Positions 45,313 through 54,087 of a DNA stretch of 64,000 nt are shown here, in pieces. The DNA comes from Pseudomonas sp. DG56-2. GTDB lineage: Bacteria > Pseudomonadota > Gammaproteobacteria > Pseudomonadales > Pseudomonadaceae. The stretch spans positions 2,806,501 through 2,870,500 of the forward strand of contig NZ_CP032311.1 of assembly GCF_004803755.1 (NCBI RefSeq). The letters are read 5' to 3'. Within the stretch, counting starts at the first letter, position 1; each line of letters starts with the position of its first letter. The notes under the pieces are model-generated. The model was not told the origin of the DNA. It was given only the letters and a program-made list of their open reading frames with translations, and made no database searches. The position numbers and the translations under genes are program-made.

Positions 45313-46063
45313 GCGCAGTCTGCTCGCAGTACTCCTGTCCTTGATTCTCAGCCCTGCAGTAGCCGATGAAACGGCACCACTGCCCAGCAGCAACGAGCCG
45401 AGTACGATTCGCGTGTTGCTGGTTGCCGGGCTTGAAACCACCCTCTCCAGCCAGATGGCCGGCACCCTTGGCGAGTTCAAGGCAGCGCTCGGCCAACATG
45501 TTGCCAAGGATGCGGTGTTGGCGCGCTTTGACTGCGCCGAAGCCCAGGCGCGCTCGCGAGTCGCTGCCGCCGAACTGACCATGGCCCGGCAAAACCTCGA
45601 AGCCAAACGCAACCTGCGCAAGCTCGACGCTGTGGGCGACCTAGAAGTGAATATGGCCAACACTGAAGTGCAGAAGGCCGATGGTGCACGCGCCATGGCG
45701 CAGGCCCAGAGCGGCTACTGCGTGGTACAGGCGCCTTTTGCCGGGCGCGTGGCCAAAGTGCATGCCAAACCTTTCCAAACCGTAGCCGCAGGCACACCGC
45801 TGTTTGACCTGGTCAGCGATGGCGCACTCAAGGTGCGCTTGAATGTGCCGTCCAGCCTGTTGCCTCAGCTCAAGGCAAACCAGGCGCTTGAGGTGAGCAT
45901 TCTGGAAACTGGCAAAGCCTACCCAGCGCATGTCAGCGCCATCAACGCACGGGTAGACGCCGTTGCCCAAACCGTGGAGTTGGAGGCACGCCTGGACGCC
46001 GCACACCCGGACCTTATCGCTGGCATGAGCGGCACCGCACGCTTCCCTGGCGCCAATGACTGA
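45296..46063 (+). CDS. Small periplasmic HlyD/RND-type adaptor protein
   Basis: A 255-aa protein with a cleavable signal (MPYSLERSLLAVLLSLILSP, cleavage near AVADE). A split biotinyl-lipoyl domain (LGQHVAKDAVLARFDCAEA and VVQAPFAGRVAKVHAKPFQ) is separated by a short helical hairpin (about residues 80-130), then a beta-barrel domain. It lacks a membrane anchor and is short for an adaptor. The ATG at 45296 follows AAGGAACGCCGA. The start lies inside the end of the TolC-like gene, and its own end overlaps the next gene by 8 bp. It probably bridges the inner-membrane components to the TolC-like duct. Confidence 0.82.
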   Translation: MPYSLERSLLAVLLSLILSPAVADETAPLPSSNEPSTIRVLLVAGLETTLSSQMAGTLGEFKAALGQHVAKDAVLARFDCAEAQARSRVAAAELTMARQNLEAKRNLRKLDAVGDLEVNMANTEVQKADGARAMAQAQSGYCVVQAPFAGRVAKVHAKPFQTVAAGTPLFDLVSDGALKVRLNVPSSLLPQLKANQALEVSILETGKAYPAHVSAINARVDAVAQTVELEARLDAAHPDLIAGMSGTARFPGAND

Positions 46064-47396
46064 GCCGCTACCGCACCCGCAGCTGCTGTTGGCGATCGCA
46101 GCCCTGCGTGACAAAGCCCTGGCTGCCGACTCGTTGAATGCGCTGGGATTCTCCATCGCCAACGATCCCTATCCCCTGCTGCAGTACCACCAGGCCCTGG
46201 TCTTCCAGCAGCAAGGGCAGATCCTCGAACTGTTGTGCGTATCGGGCCTGGCCCGACCGACTGAAGACTCGCCTTACCTGGTGTGGCTGCAACGTGCCGT
46301 ACGCTGGGTTGCCAGCCAAGTGCAAGACAACAAGCCGCTGTGGCTTGCGCGTGATGCCGTTACCCCAACGCCTGACATCGAAGAAGGTTGGGCCGAGTGG
46401 TGGCCTGCAGGGCTGTGGTGTATCCCGTTGCTGGACCGCGAGGGTGAGCGTTTAGGCCTGGTGCTGTTTCTCTTGGACAATCCACCCACGCCTGCGCTTG
46501 AACCTCTGTTCGACGGCCTGTGGCTTACGTGGGCGCATTGCTGGGCGGGCTTTGGCAAAAAACGCCGGCTATCGCGCTGGCGGCCGAGCAAACGCCAATT
46601 GTTGCTGGGCCTGGCAGTAGCGGTGGCTTTGTTACTGGTCCCGGTTCGGCAAACTGCCTTGGCTCCTGCTGAAATCGTCTCGCGCCAAGCGATGATCATC
46701 AGCTCACCCATCGATGGTGTGATTCAGGGCATGCAGGTGCGTCCCAATCAGAGCGTAGAGAAAGACACGCTGTTGTTCAGCCTGGATGAAACCACCCTCA
46801 ACAGCCGTGCCGATGTTCTGAGCAAGGAAGTCGCCGTAGCCGATGCCGAGTTGGCGGCGGCCAGCCAGCGGGCGTTTGACAACCCGCAAAGCAAAAGCGA
46901 GCTGACCCTGTTGAATGGCCGAGTGCAGCAGCGCCGGGCGGAGCTGGCGGCAGTCAAGGCGCAACTGCGGCGCACCCAGGTTCGCGCACCCCGGGCAGGC
47001 GTGGCGGTCTACAGCGATCCCAACGATTGGCTGGGCAAGCCGGTGTCCACTGGCGAGCGAATCCTGTTGATTGCCGAGCCCAAGCAACCGGCGATGCTTA
47101 TCCAGTTACCGGTGGCCGATGCCATCGCCTTGGAGCCCGGCGCCGAAGTGACCTTGTTCCTCACCGCCTACCCGCTGACCCCACTCAACGGCAAAGTTCT
47201 CGAGACCAGCTACCAGGCACGCGCCAATGAAGAAGGCGTGGTGGCGTACCGCTTGCTCGCCAGCATCGACGGCAAACCTGAACACGCGCGACTTGGCCTG
47301 CACGGCACCGCCCGCTTGTACGGGGAACGCGTGGTGCTGGGTTATTACCTGCTGCGTCGGCCTTTCGCCGCGCTGCGGGCCTGGAGCGGCATGTGA
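46056..47396 (+). CDS. Inner-membrane GAF-like / HlyD adaptor fusion
   Basis: A 446-aa protein in three parts. The first is a soluble N-terminal region (about residues 1-165) with GAF-like character (HQALVFQQQGQILELLCVSG; WCIPLLDREGERLGLVLFLL). Next is one membrane helix at about 181-200 (LLLGLAVAVALLLVPV). The last is a periplasmic HlyD-type region with split lipoyl halves (ISSPIDGVIQGMQVRPNQSV and VRAPRAGVAVYSDPNDWLG) flanking a coiled coil. A cytoplasmic sensor-like domain joined to a periplasmic adaptor could couple export to a signal. The GAF assignment is by sequence character only. Overlaps at both ends (8 and 4 bp) show tight translational coupling. Confidence 0.78.
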   Translation: MTEPLPHPQLLLAIAALRDKALAADSLNALGFSIANDPYPLLQYHQALVFQQQGQILELLCVSGLARPTEDSPYLVWLQRAVRWVASQVQDNKPLWLARDAVTPTPDIEEGWAEWWPAGLWCIPLLDREGERLGLVLFLLDNPPTPALEPLFDGLWLTWAHCWAGFGKKRRLSRWRPSKRQLLLGLAVAVALLLVPVRQTALAPAEIVSRQAMIISSPIDGVIQGMQVRPNQSVEKDTLLFSLDETTLNSRADVLSKEVAVADAELAAASQRAFDNPQSKSELTLLNGRVQQRRAELAAVKAQLRRTQVRAPRAGVAVYSDPNDWLGKPVSTGERILLIAEPKQPAMLIQLPVADAIALEPGAEVTLFLTAYPLTPLNGKVLETSYQARANEEGVVAYRLLASIDGKPEHARLGLHGTARLYGERVVLGYYLLRRPFAALRAWSGM

Positions 47397-49495
47397 TTGG
47401 CGTCGACCCGGCGCAACTGCCGTCGCAGCCACTGCGCGAAGACCTGCGCCTGCTGGAAACCGCCCCGGACAGCAGCGGCGAACCGGCCTGGGTGATTCAG
47501 GACACAGTGGTCAACCGCTTCTACCGCATCGGCTGGCTGGAGTTTGAGTGCCTGTTGCGCTGGGACCGCACACCGAACGACATTTGCCAGGCCATTCACG
47601 CAGAAACCCCGCTGCGTCCGGACGTGGAGCAAATCGTGGAGTTTCGCCAGTTTCTGGAGCACCACCAACTGGTCCGCCCCGGCCGCGAGGCCCTCGCCCG
47701 CCTGGTGGCGCGCAGCAAGGACAATGCCTGGCTGAGCTGGAGCTGGTGGCTGCATCACTACCTGTTTTTCCGCATACCGCTGCTGCGCCCACAGCATCAC
47801 CTGCAGTGGCTGGCAGAGAAACTCGACTGGCTGTTCAAACCGCTGACCGCGGTGCTGATCGTGTTGCTGGGCTTGACCGGCGTACTGTTGGTGCTGCAAC
47901 AGTGGGATACCTTTACCTCGGCGGTGGTGGAGTCGTTTTCAGCTTCAGGCCTGGTCAGTTTTGCCATTGCTCTGGCGCTGGCCAAGACCCTGCATGAGCT
48001 GGGGCACGCGTTGGTCGCCACCCGCCTGGGCCTGCGCGTGGGTCATATGGGCATCGCCTTTGTGGTCATGTGGCCAATGCTCTACACCGACACGGGCGAA
48101 AGCTGGAAGCTGCGCAGTTCCAGGCAGCGCCTGGCCATTGCCTCCGCGGGCATCCTAACCGAGCTGGCCTTGGCCGGGCTTGCCACGTTGGGCTGGGCGT
48201 TGTCCGATCCTGGCCCATTGCGCAATGCCCTGCTGTACCTGGCAACCACCAGTTGGGTGCTGTCGCTGGCACTCAACGCAAGCCCGTTCATGCGCTTTGA
48301 TGGCTATTTCATTCTTTCTGACTTGCTCGACTTCCCCAATTTGCACGAGCGCTCCTCGGCCTTGGCCCGAGTCACCCTGCGCCGTGTACTGCTGGGCTTG
48401 AATGAGGAATGGCCGGAACACTTTCACCCCGCTAAACGACGAGCGCTGGTGACCTTTGCCATAGTGACCTGGGTGTACCGCTTGGTACTTTTCCTGGGCA
48501 TCGCCGTGGCGGTTTACCTGCTGTTCTTCAAGCTGCTGGGTATTTTTCTGTTCGCCGTGGAGTTGGCGTGGTTCATCGTCATGCCGGTATGGCGCGAGCT
48601 CAAATACTGGTGGAAGCATCGTGAAGGGGTAAACACCGGCCACCGGCGTGCCTGGTGGGCAATCGGCGCGCTGATCGTATTGCTGCTGGCGGTACCCTGG
48701 CGCTCGCAGGTTCAGGCCTTGGGTGTGGCCCGGGCCGAACATCAACTGCGGGTGTTCGCCCCTTACCCTGCACGTTTGCAGGCCTTGCATCGCGCTGGCC
48801 ACGTCGCCGCCGGTACCGCTCTGGTCACCCTCGAAGAACCTGATATTGCCTCGCGTCTTTCGACCACCGAGGCCAGTGTCAAAAGTTATCAGGCTCGCCT
48901 CGGCGGCCTGATTGCCGACCCTTCTGGTGCCGACCAGGCCATCGCCACCCGCCAGCGCCTGGACGTCCAGTTCGAAGAAGCGCGCGCAGCACGGTCGGAA
49001 ATTGCCCGGCTGACGTTGCAAGCCCCGTTCGAAGGTCAATGGCTCGACCTGGACCCTAACTGGCAAACCGGGCAATGGGTCAGCAGTCGCGAACCCATCG
49101 GCATCCTGGTCGACCCACGGCATTGGCAGGTTGACGCCTACGTCGACCAGGATGAAGTGCAGCGTCTTGTAGCGGGCGGCGCGGTGCGCTTTTACCCCGA
49201 AGGACAACCAACCCCCATCACTGGCAGCGTGCTCGCTATCGGCAGTACACGCGTCAGTCAACTGCACCACGAAATGCTCGCCTCGCGTTTCGGCGGACCG
49301 CTGACGGTCGCCAGCCGGGGCAAGGAACTATTGCCGACGCCGCCACTGTTCCATGTGTTGATCAAACTCGATGGTGCGCCAACCACCTTGCGCGAAACCC
49401 GCGGTCGGCTGCAGATCGCTGGTGAACGTCGCAGTTTGCTAGGCCAAGGATTTATCCATGTGGCGGCAGTGTTGCTGCGAGAGAGTGGGTTTTAA
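47393..49495 (+). CDS. Site-2 protease (M50)-like membrane protein fused to HlyD adaptor
   Basis: A 700-aa protein starting at GTG inside the previous stop (ATGTGA). Residues 1-105 form a soluble, winged-helix/PqqD-like region. Residues 150-410 are polytopic, with a zinc-protease motif H201-E-L-G-H205 (TLHELGHALVATR) and the second motif F302-D-G-Y-F306 of M50 proteases. A further membrane helix at about 423-440 (AIGALIVLLLAVPW) leads to a periplasmic lipoyl/HlyD domain (QALHRAGHVAAGTALVTLEE; LTLQAPFEGQWLDLDPNWQ). The catalytic motifs are intact. It may process or energise export of the giant protein. The operon has no ABC ATPase. The stop codon lies in a long inverted repeat that may end the transcript. 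Confidence 0.83.
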   Translation: MIGVDPAQLPSQPLREDLRLLETAPDSSGEPAWVIQDTVVNRFYRIGWLEFECLLRWDRTPNDICQAIHAETPLRPDVEQIVEFRQFLEHHQLVRPGREALARLVARSKDNAWLSWSWWLHHYLFFRIPLLRPQHHLQWLAEKLDWLFKPLTAVLIVLLGLTGVLLVLQQWDTFTSAVVESFSASGLVSFAIALALAKTLHELGHALVATRLGLRVGHMGIAFVVMWPMLYTDTGESWKLRSSRQRLAIASAGILTELALAGLATLGWALSDPGPLRNALLYLATTSWVLSLALNASPFMRFDGYFILSDLLDFPNLHERSSALARVTLRRVLLGLNEEWPEHFHPAKRRALVTFAIVTWVYRLVLFLGIAVAVYLLFFKLLGIFLFAVELAWFIVMPVWRELKYWWKHREGVNTGHRRAWWAIGALIVLLLAVPWRSQVQALGVARAEHQLRVFAPYPARLQALHRAGHVAAGTALVTLEEPDIASRLSTTEASVKSYQARLGGLIADPSGADQAIATRQRLDVQFEEARAARSEIARLTLQAPFEGQWLDLDPNWQTGQWVSSREPIGILVDPRHWQVDAYVDQDEVQRLVAGGAVRFYPEGQPTPITGSVLAIGSTRVSQLHHEMLASRFGGPLTVASRGKELLPTPPLFHVLIKLDGAPTTLRETRGRLQIAGERRSLLGQGFIHVAAVLLRESGF

Positions 49496-49512
49496 CATCG
49501 TGTTAAAACCCA
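49486..49512 (+). terminator. AT-rich inverted repeat overlapping the stop codon of the export operon
   Basis: TGGGTTTTAACA-TCG-TGTTAAAACCCA: 12 perfect base pairs around a 3-base loop, with the stop TAA inside the left arm (49493-49495). No T-run follows. It is a terminator or an RNA end-protecting hairpin. Confidence 0.55.
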
Positions 49513-49877
49513 TATTCAATCAACATCAAAATGCCACCAATCATCTAATCATTTCAGTGCTTCCATCACACTTGGGTTACCGAACGGTTAATTATCCTCT
49601 CGATACGAAAACAATAGCGTCACCATCACACTACAGCGCCCAAGTTTAAGTAGCCAATTTTCACCAATAGTAGGAAATCTCATCCATCACATTAAACGAT
49701 TCAGGGGTTGAGAGACGCCGACATTTTCGCCTAAACCGCCGACTTTGTAGGCACGATCTGACAGATAAAGTAGCAAGTTGTTCATTTAAAAGTTGCTGCG
49801 CGACAGAAACCTTCTACGTTTATCTAAGCGCGCGTACAGCTTTGATAGTGCCTTTCCCGACCAGCAGGAGCATAGCG
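49513..49877. other. 365-bp intergenic region, AT-richer than the neighbours
   Basis: I see no gene here. It must contain the promoter of the alkylsulfatase gene. A frame of 63 codons (49458-49649) overlaps the previous gene end and looks random. No convincing operator palindrome was found. Confidence 0.4.
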
Positions 49878-51896
49878 ATGAGTTTGGAGATAACGTCTGG
49901 GCATTTTTTTTCCAGTAGTTCGAAAGCTCGCAGAGTAGCGGGTATGACATGTTCACTGGTCGTCGCCATCGCGCTAGCGACCCAAGCAATGGCCGCAGAG
50001 CAACCAAAAGCCGCGACTGAGGCCACGAAAGCTGCGAATAACGCCTTACTCAAAGAACTCCCGTTCAATGACAAGACATCCTTCGAGTTGGCCCACAAAG
50101 GCTTTATTGCCCCATTACCTTCAGAGGTCATCAAGGGCAAGGCCGGTAATGTAATCTGGGACCCGGCCAAATACGCCTTCATCAAAGAAGGCGAAGTAGC
50201 GCCGGATACCACCAACCCAAGCCTGTGGCGCCAATCACAACTGATCAACATCTCGGGCCTGTTCGAAGTTACCGATGGTATCTATCAGGTGCGTAACTAC
50301 GATCTGTCGAACATGACCATCGTCGAAGGCAAGGAAGGCATCACCATCTTCGACCCGTTGATTTCCAGCGAAACCGCCAAGGCGGCACTTGACCTGTACT
50401 TCAAGCACCGTCCAAAGAAACCGGTAGTCGCGGTGATCTATACCCACAGCCATGTTGACCACTATGGCGGTGTGCGCGGGGTAATCAACGAAGACGACGT
50501 CAAGGCTGGCAAGGTCAAAGTTTATGCACCCAAGGGCTTCCTCGAACATGCGGTAGCCGAGAACGTCATGGCCGGTACTGCCATGAGCCGTCGGGCCAGC
50601 TACATGTACGGGAACCTGCTGCCGCCGAATGAAACGGGTCAGTTGGGTGCAGGCCTGGGTACCACCACCTCTGCCGGTACCGTGACCCTCATACCGCCGA
50701 CCGACATCATCGAAAAAACCGGCGAGACCCGCGTTATCGATGGCTTGACCTATGAATTCCTCTACGCGCCGGGCAGCGAGGCGCCGGCGGAGATGCTGTA
50801 TTACATCAAGGAGAAAAAGGCCCTGAACACGGCCGAAGACTCTACCCATACCTTGCACAATACCTACTCGCTACGTGGCGCGAAAATCCGCGAACCACTG
50901 CCATGGTCCAAATACCTCAACGAAGCGTTGAAGATGTGGGGCGATGATGTCCAGGTGATGTACGCCATGCACCACTGGCCGGTCTGGGGCAACAAGGAAG
51001 TAAAGGATCAGTTGTCCTCGCAACGTGACATGTACCGCTACATCAACGACGAAACCCTGCGTCTGGCCAACAAGGGTTACACCATGACCGAAATCGCCGA
51101 GCAGGTAAAACTGCCCAAGTCGATTGCCAACCGCTTTTCCAACCGTGGCTACTACGGTTCGCTGAATCACAACGTCAAAGCAACCTATGTCCTGCACCTG
51201 GGCTGGTTCATCGGTAACCCGGCCACATTGTGGGAATTGCCGCCTGAAGAAGAAGCCAAGCGTTTCGTCGACATGATGGGTGGTGCCGATACCGTACTGA
51301 AGAAGGCCAAGGAGTACTACGACAAGGGTGACTTCCGTTGGGTGGCCTCGGTGGTAAACAACGTGGTGTTTGCCGAGCCAGGCAATCAAGCGGCGAAAAA
51401 CCTGCAGGCCGATGCCTTGGAACAACTGGGCTATCAGGCTGAGAGTGGTCCATGGCGCAACTTCTACCTGACCGGCGCCCAGGAACTTCGCAACGGCGTG
51501 CAGAAATTGCCAACTCCGGACACTGCAAGCCCGGACACGGTGAAGGCGATGGACCTGGACCTGTTCTTCGATTACCTGGCGATGCGCCTGAAAGGGCCCG
51601 AAGTCGAAGGCAAGCACATCACGCTCAATCTCGACTTCACCGATCTGAAGCAGAAGTACACGCTGGAGATGGTCAACGGTGTACTCAACCATACCGAGGG
51701 CATGCAATCGAAGGACGCAGACGCCACCATCACCCTGACCCGCGACACGCTTAACAATCTGATGCTCAAGCAAACCACGCTCAAAGACGCAAAGGGTTCG
51801 GGGGATATCAAGGTTGAAGGTAACGAAGGCAAGCTGGAGGAGTTGATGAGCTACATGGACAACTTCGACTTCTGGTTCAACATCGTCACGCCATAA
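49878..51896 (+). CDS. Alkyl/aryl-sulfatase of the SdsA1 (metallo-beta-lactamase) family
   Basis: A 672-aa zinc enzyme. It has a signal sequence (VAGMTCSLVVAIALATQAMAA), a metallo-beta-lactamase domain with T-H190-S-H192-V-D194-H195 binding two zincs and the second ligand set in the AEDSTHTLHNTY segment. A helical dimerisation region follows (about 390-530), then a C-terminal SCP2-like sterol-carrier domain (EVEGKHITLNLDF on). SdsA1-type enzymes hydrolyse primary alkyl sulfates such as dodecyl sulfate in the periplasm to alcohol plus sulfate. ATG 49878 follows AGGAG by seven bases. It is followed by a DUF3313 lipoprotein and a FadL-type channel, which fits uptake and use of long-chain substrates. 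Confidence 0.93.
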   Translation: MSLEITSGHFFSSSSKARRVAGMTCSLVVAIALATQAMAAEQPKAATEATKAANNALLKELPFNDKTSFELAHKGFIAPLPSEVIKGKAGNVIWDPAKYAFIKEGEVAPDTTNPSLWRQSQLINISGLFEVTDGIYQVRNYDLSNMTIVEGKEGITIFDPLISSETAKAALDLYFKHRPKKPVVAVIYTHSHVDHYGGVRGVINEDDVKAGKVKVYAPKGFLEHAVAENVMAGTAMSRRASYMYGNLLPPNETGQLGAGLGTTTSAGTVTLIPPTDIIEKTGETRVIDGLTYEFLYAPGSEAPAEMLYYIKEKKALNTAEDSTHTLHNTYSLRGAKIREPLPWSKYLNEALKMWGDDVQVMYAMHHWPVWGNKEVKDQLSSQRDMYRYINDETLRLANKGYTMTEIAEQVKLPKSIANRFSNRGYYGSLNHNVKATYVLHLGWFIGNPATLWELPPEEEAKRFVDMMGGADTVLKKAKEYYDKGDFRWVASVVNNVVFAEPGNQAAKNLQADALEQLGYQAESGPWRNFYLTGAQELRNGVQKLPTPDTASPDTVKAMDLDLFFDYLAMRLKGPEVEGKHITLNLDFTDLKQKYTLEMVNGVLNHTEGMQSKDADATITLTRDTLNNLMLKQTTLKDAKGSGDIKVEGNEGKLEELMSYMDNFDFWFNIVTP

Positions 51897-52005
51897 CGCG
51901 TCAACCTTGGGAGATGGCGGCAACTGGAAGGCAGCCGCCCTCTCCCCTGGTCGCTCAAAGTTGCCGTTTCAGGCTTCAACCAGTCAGTTAATTCGGAGCG
52001 TTACC

Positions 52006-52680
52006 ATGCAGGCCAAATCACTTGCTGCAGCGTTGTGTGTGTGTTCTTTGGCGCTCTCAGGTTGCGCCAGTAAATATGTTGAACCCGACCAGTATTCCGG
52101 TTTTCTCAAGGACTACAGTGCCTTGAAGGAAGAAAAGTCACCGTCTGGTGCAGCGGTTATGCGCTGGATCGAACCAGGTTTGAACGTGAACAAGTTCAGC
52201 AGCGTTTATGTCGAGCCAAGCCAGCTTTATCCCAAACCTCAAGCCACTGAAAAAATTCCTGACTCGACCCTCCAAGGCATCACCCAATACTACAATCAGG
52301 CCCTACAAACACAATTCTCCAAAGTCCTGCCGCTGGCCAAAGGCCCAGGGCCGGGTGTATTGATCGTGCGCCCCGCGATCACGGCGGTATCTGCCAAGAC
52401 CAAAGGGCTGCGCCCATACGAAGTGATCCCGATCGCACTGGTGGCTGCAGGCGTCAGTGCTGCAACCGGTATTCGAGACCAAGACACCAGCCTGTCGACT
52501 GAAGCCCAGTTCCTCGATGCCAGCAACAACAAGGTCGTTGCCCAAGTGGTACGCAAGGGCGCTGGGGCCGATCTGGACAACTCCGACCAAGTGATGACTG
52601 CCAAGGATGCCAGGGCGGTGCTCGATGGCTGGGCGATCGACATCGTCAAATCGTTCGAGCAACTCAAGAGCAAACACTAA
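52006..52680 (+). CDS. DUF3313-family lipoprotein
   Basis: A 224-aa outer-membrane lipoprotein with lipobox LALSGC (acyl Cys20), followed by DQYSGFLKDYSALKE, a DUF3313 hallmark, and a conserved central strand (FSSVYVEPSQLYP). Function is not known for the family. GGAG lies 7 bases before the ATG. It lies between the alkylsulfatase and FadL-type genes in the same direction, so an envelope role in handling surfactant-like substrates is possible. Confidence 0.82.
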   Translation: MQAKSLAAALCVCSLALSGCASKYVEPDQYSGFLKDYSALKEEKSPSGAAVMRWIEPGLNVNKFSSVYVEPSQLYPKPQATEKIPDSTLQGITQYYNQALQTQFSKVLPLAKGPGPGVLIVRPAITAVSAKTKGLRPYEVIPIALVAAGVSAATGIRDQDTSLSTEAQFLDASNNKVVAQVVRKGAGADLDNSDQVMTAKDARAVLDGWAIDIVKSFEQLKSKH

Positions 52681-52749
52681 GACATGGCCCAACGACCTGC
52701 CGACGTCAGCGGCAGGTCGAATTCAATGGATTGACCATGAGGAGGCTTA

Positions 52750-54051
52750 ATGAAGTCAGCCACGTGTGATCTCGACCATGGTGTGCGCCTTACAGGCCTG
52801 GCGTTGAGCTTATGTCTGCTGAGCAGCGAAGCAGGGGCTGGAGGCATTCTTATCTACGAGGCAGGCCAGGAGAGCAATGGCCTCGCCAATGCCGGTTCTG
52901 CTGCGCTGGCAACCGACCCCAGCGTGTTGATGAGCAACCCTGCGGGCCTCACCGAGTTGCAGGGCACCCAGATCAGCGCCAACGCGCAGGTGATCCTCGG
53001 TGACATGCGTTTCTCTCGCGACAGTCGCAACCAGTTCGACGGTAACGAAGGCGGCAACGCGCTCCAGTACCTGCCCGGCGCCAGCCTGTTCATAAGCCAC
53101 CAGATCGATGAACGCTCGGCAATCGGCTTTGGCATGTACGGCAATTTTGGCCTGGCATTGGATTACGATGATGACTGGGCCGGCCGCTACTTCAACCAGG
53201 AGGCGGCGATTATTGGCGTGTCATTGCAACCGACGCTGGCTTACAAGTTTACCGATGACCTGTCCATCGGTATTGGCCCGCGGATCATGGTCGCCTACTA
53301 CCGTAACGAGATGGCCATCAACAACAACCTGCTGGGGCTGCTGGATCGCCCCGATGGCCAGCTTGAGTACAAGGACACCGACGTCGGCACCGGGGTCAAC
53401 GTGGGGCTGTTGTACAAACTGAGCGAGCGCACCCAGATTGGCTTCGCCTATACCAGCAAGATCGACCTGGAATTCAAGGACAAGCCTGATGTGGACAAGG
53501 TCGACAACCTTATCCTCAATGGCGCACTTGGCCGCTTGGGTACCGACTCGCTGGAGCTGGATATGGCGGTGCCGCAAACCGCGCTGTTCAGTATCGCCCA
53601 CGACCTCAATGCTCAATGGAAGCTATTGGGCAGTCTCGGCTGGCAGGACTGGAGCGAATTCGGCAACATCGGCGTCGAAGTGGATGCCGATGCCCTGGGC
53701 GCCAGTCGCACTGTCGATCGCGAGTACAAAGACACCTGGCATGCCTCTGTCGGTACGCAGTACCAGATCAATCCGCGCCTGCGCTTGAGTTTGGGCCTTG
53801 GTTACGACAGTTCTGCGGTGGACGACAAAGACCGCACGGTCGACAACCCTATGGGCGAAGCCTGGCGGTTGGCGACTGGGGTCAACTACCAGATTGACCA
53901 GGGCCTGGACTTACACGCCGCGTACACACTGGTCTGGCTTGGTGACATGGACGTGGAGCAAACCAAGGCGCGTTCAGGTACCACATTGTCTGGCACTTAT
54001 CGCAATGCCGCCCTGCACATTCTCGGTGCCGGGGCTACTTGGCGATTCTAA
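52750..54051 (+). CDS. FadL/OmpP1/TodX-family outer-membrane channel for hydrophobic compounds
   Basis: A 433-aa outer-membrane beta-barrel with a signal peptide ending near SSEAGAGGILI, the conserved early motif AGSAALATDPSVLMSNPAGLT (quoted as DPSVLMSNPAG), many amphipathic strands and a terminal phenylalanine (GATWRF). The family moves long-chain fatty acids or aromatic hydrocarbons across the outer membrane by lateral diffusion. GAGGAGG precedes the ATG. With the alkylsulfatase just upstream, alkyl sulfates or the released fatty alcohols are plausible cargo. Confidence 0.9.
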   Translation: MKSATCDLDHGVRLTGLALSLCLLSSEAGAGGILIYEAGQESNGLANAGSAALATDPSVLMSNPAGLTELQGTQISANAQVILGDMRFSRDSRNQFDGNEGGNALQYLPGASLFISHQIDERSAIGFGMYGNFGLALDYDDDWAGRYFNQEAAIIGVSLQPTLAYKFTDDLSIGIGPRIMVAYYRNEMAINNNLLGLLDRPDGQLEYKDTDVGTGVNVGLLYKLSERTQIGFAYTSKIDLEFKDKPDVDKVDNLILNGALGRLGTDSLELDMAVPQTALFSIAHDLNAQWKLLGSLGWQDWSEFGNIGVEVDADALGASRTVDREYKDTWHASVGTQYQINPRLRLSLGLGYDSSAVDDKDRTVDNPMGEAWRLATGVNYQIDQGLDLHAAYTLVWLGDMDVEQTKARSGTTLSGTYRNAALHILGAGATWRF

Positions 54052-54087
54052 CGCTGACCCTCGTTACACTAGCGTGCAGGAGGCCTC

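Noticed and set aside
49458..49649. 63-codon frame after the export operon
   Set aside because: It starts inside the previous gene, has no ribosome site and crosses the terminator-like hairpin.
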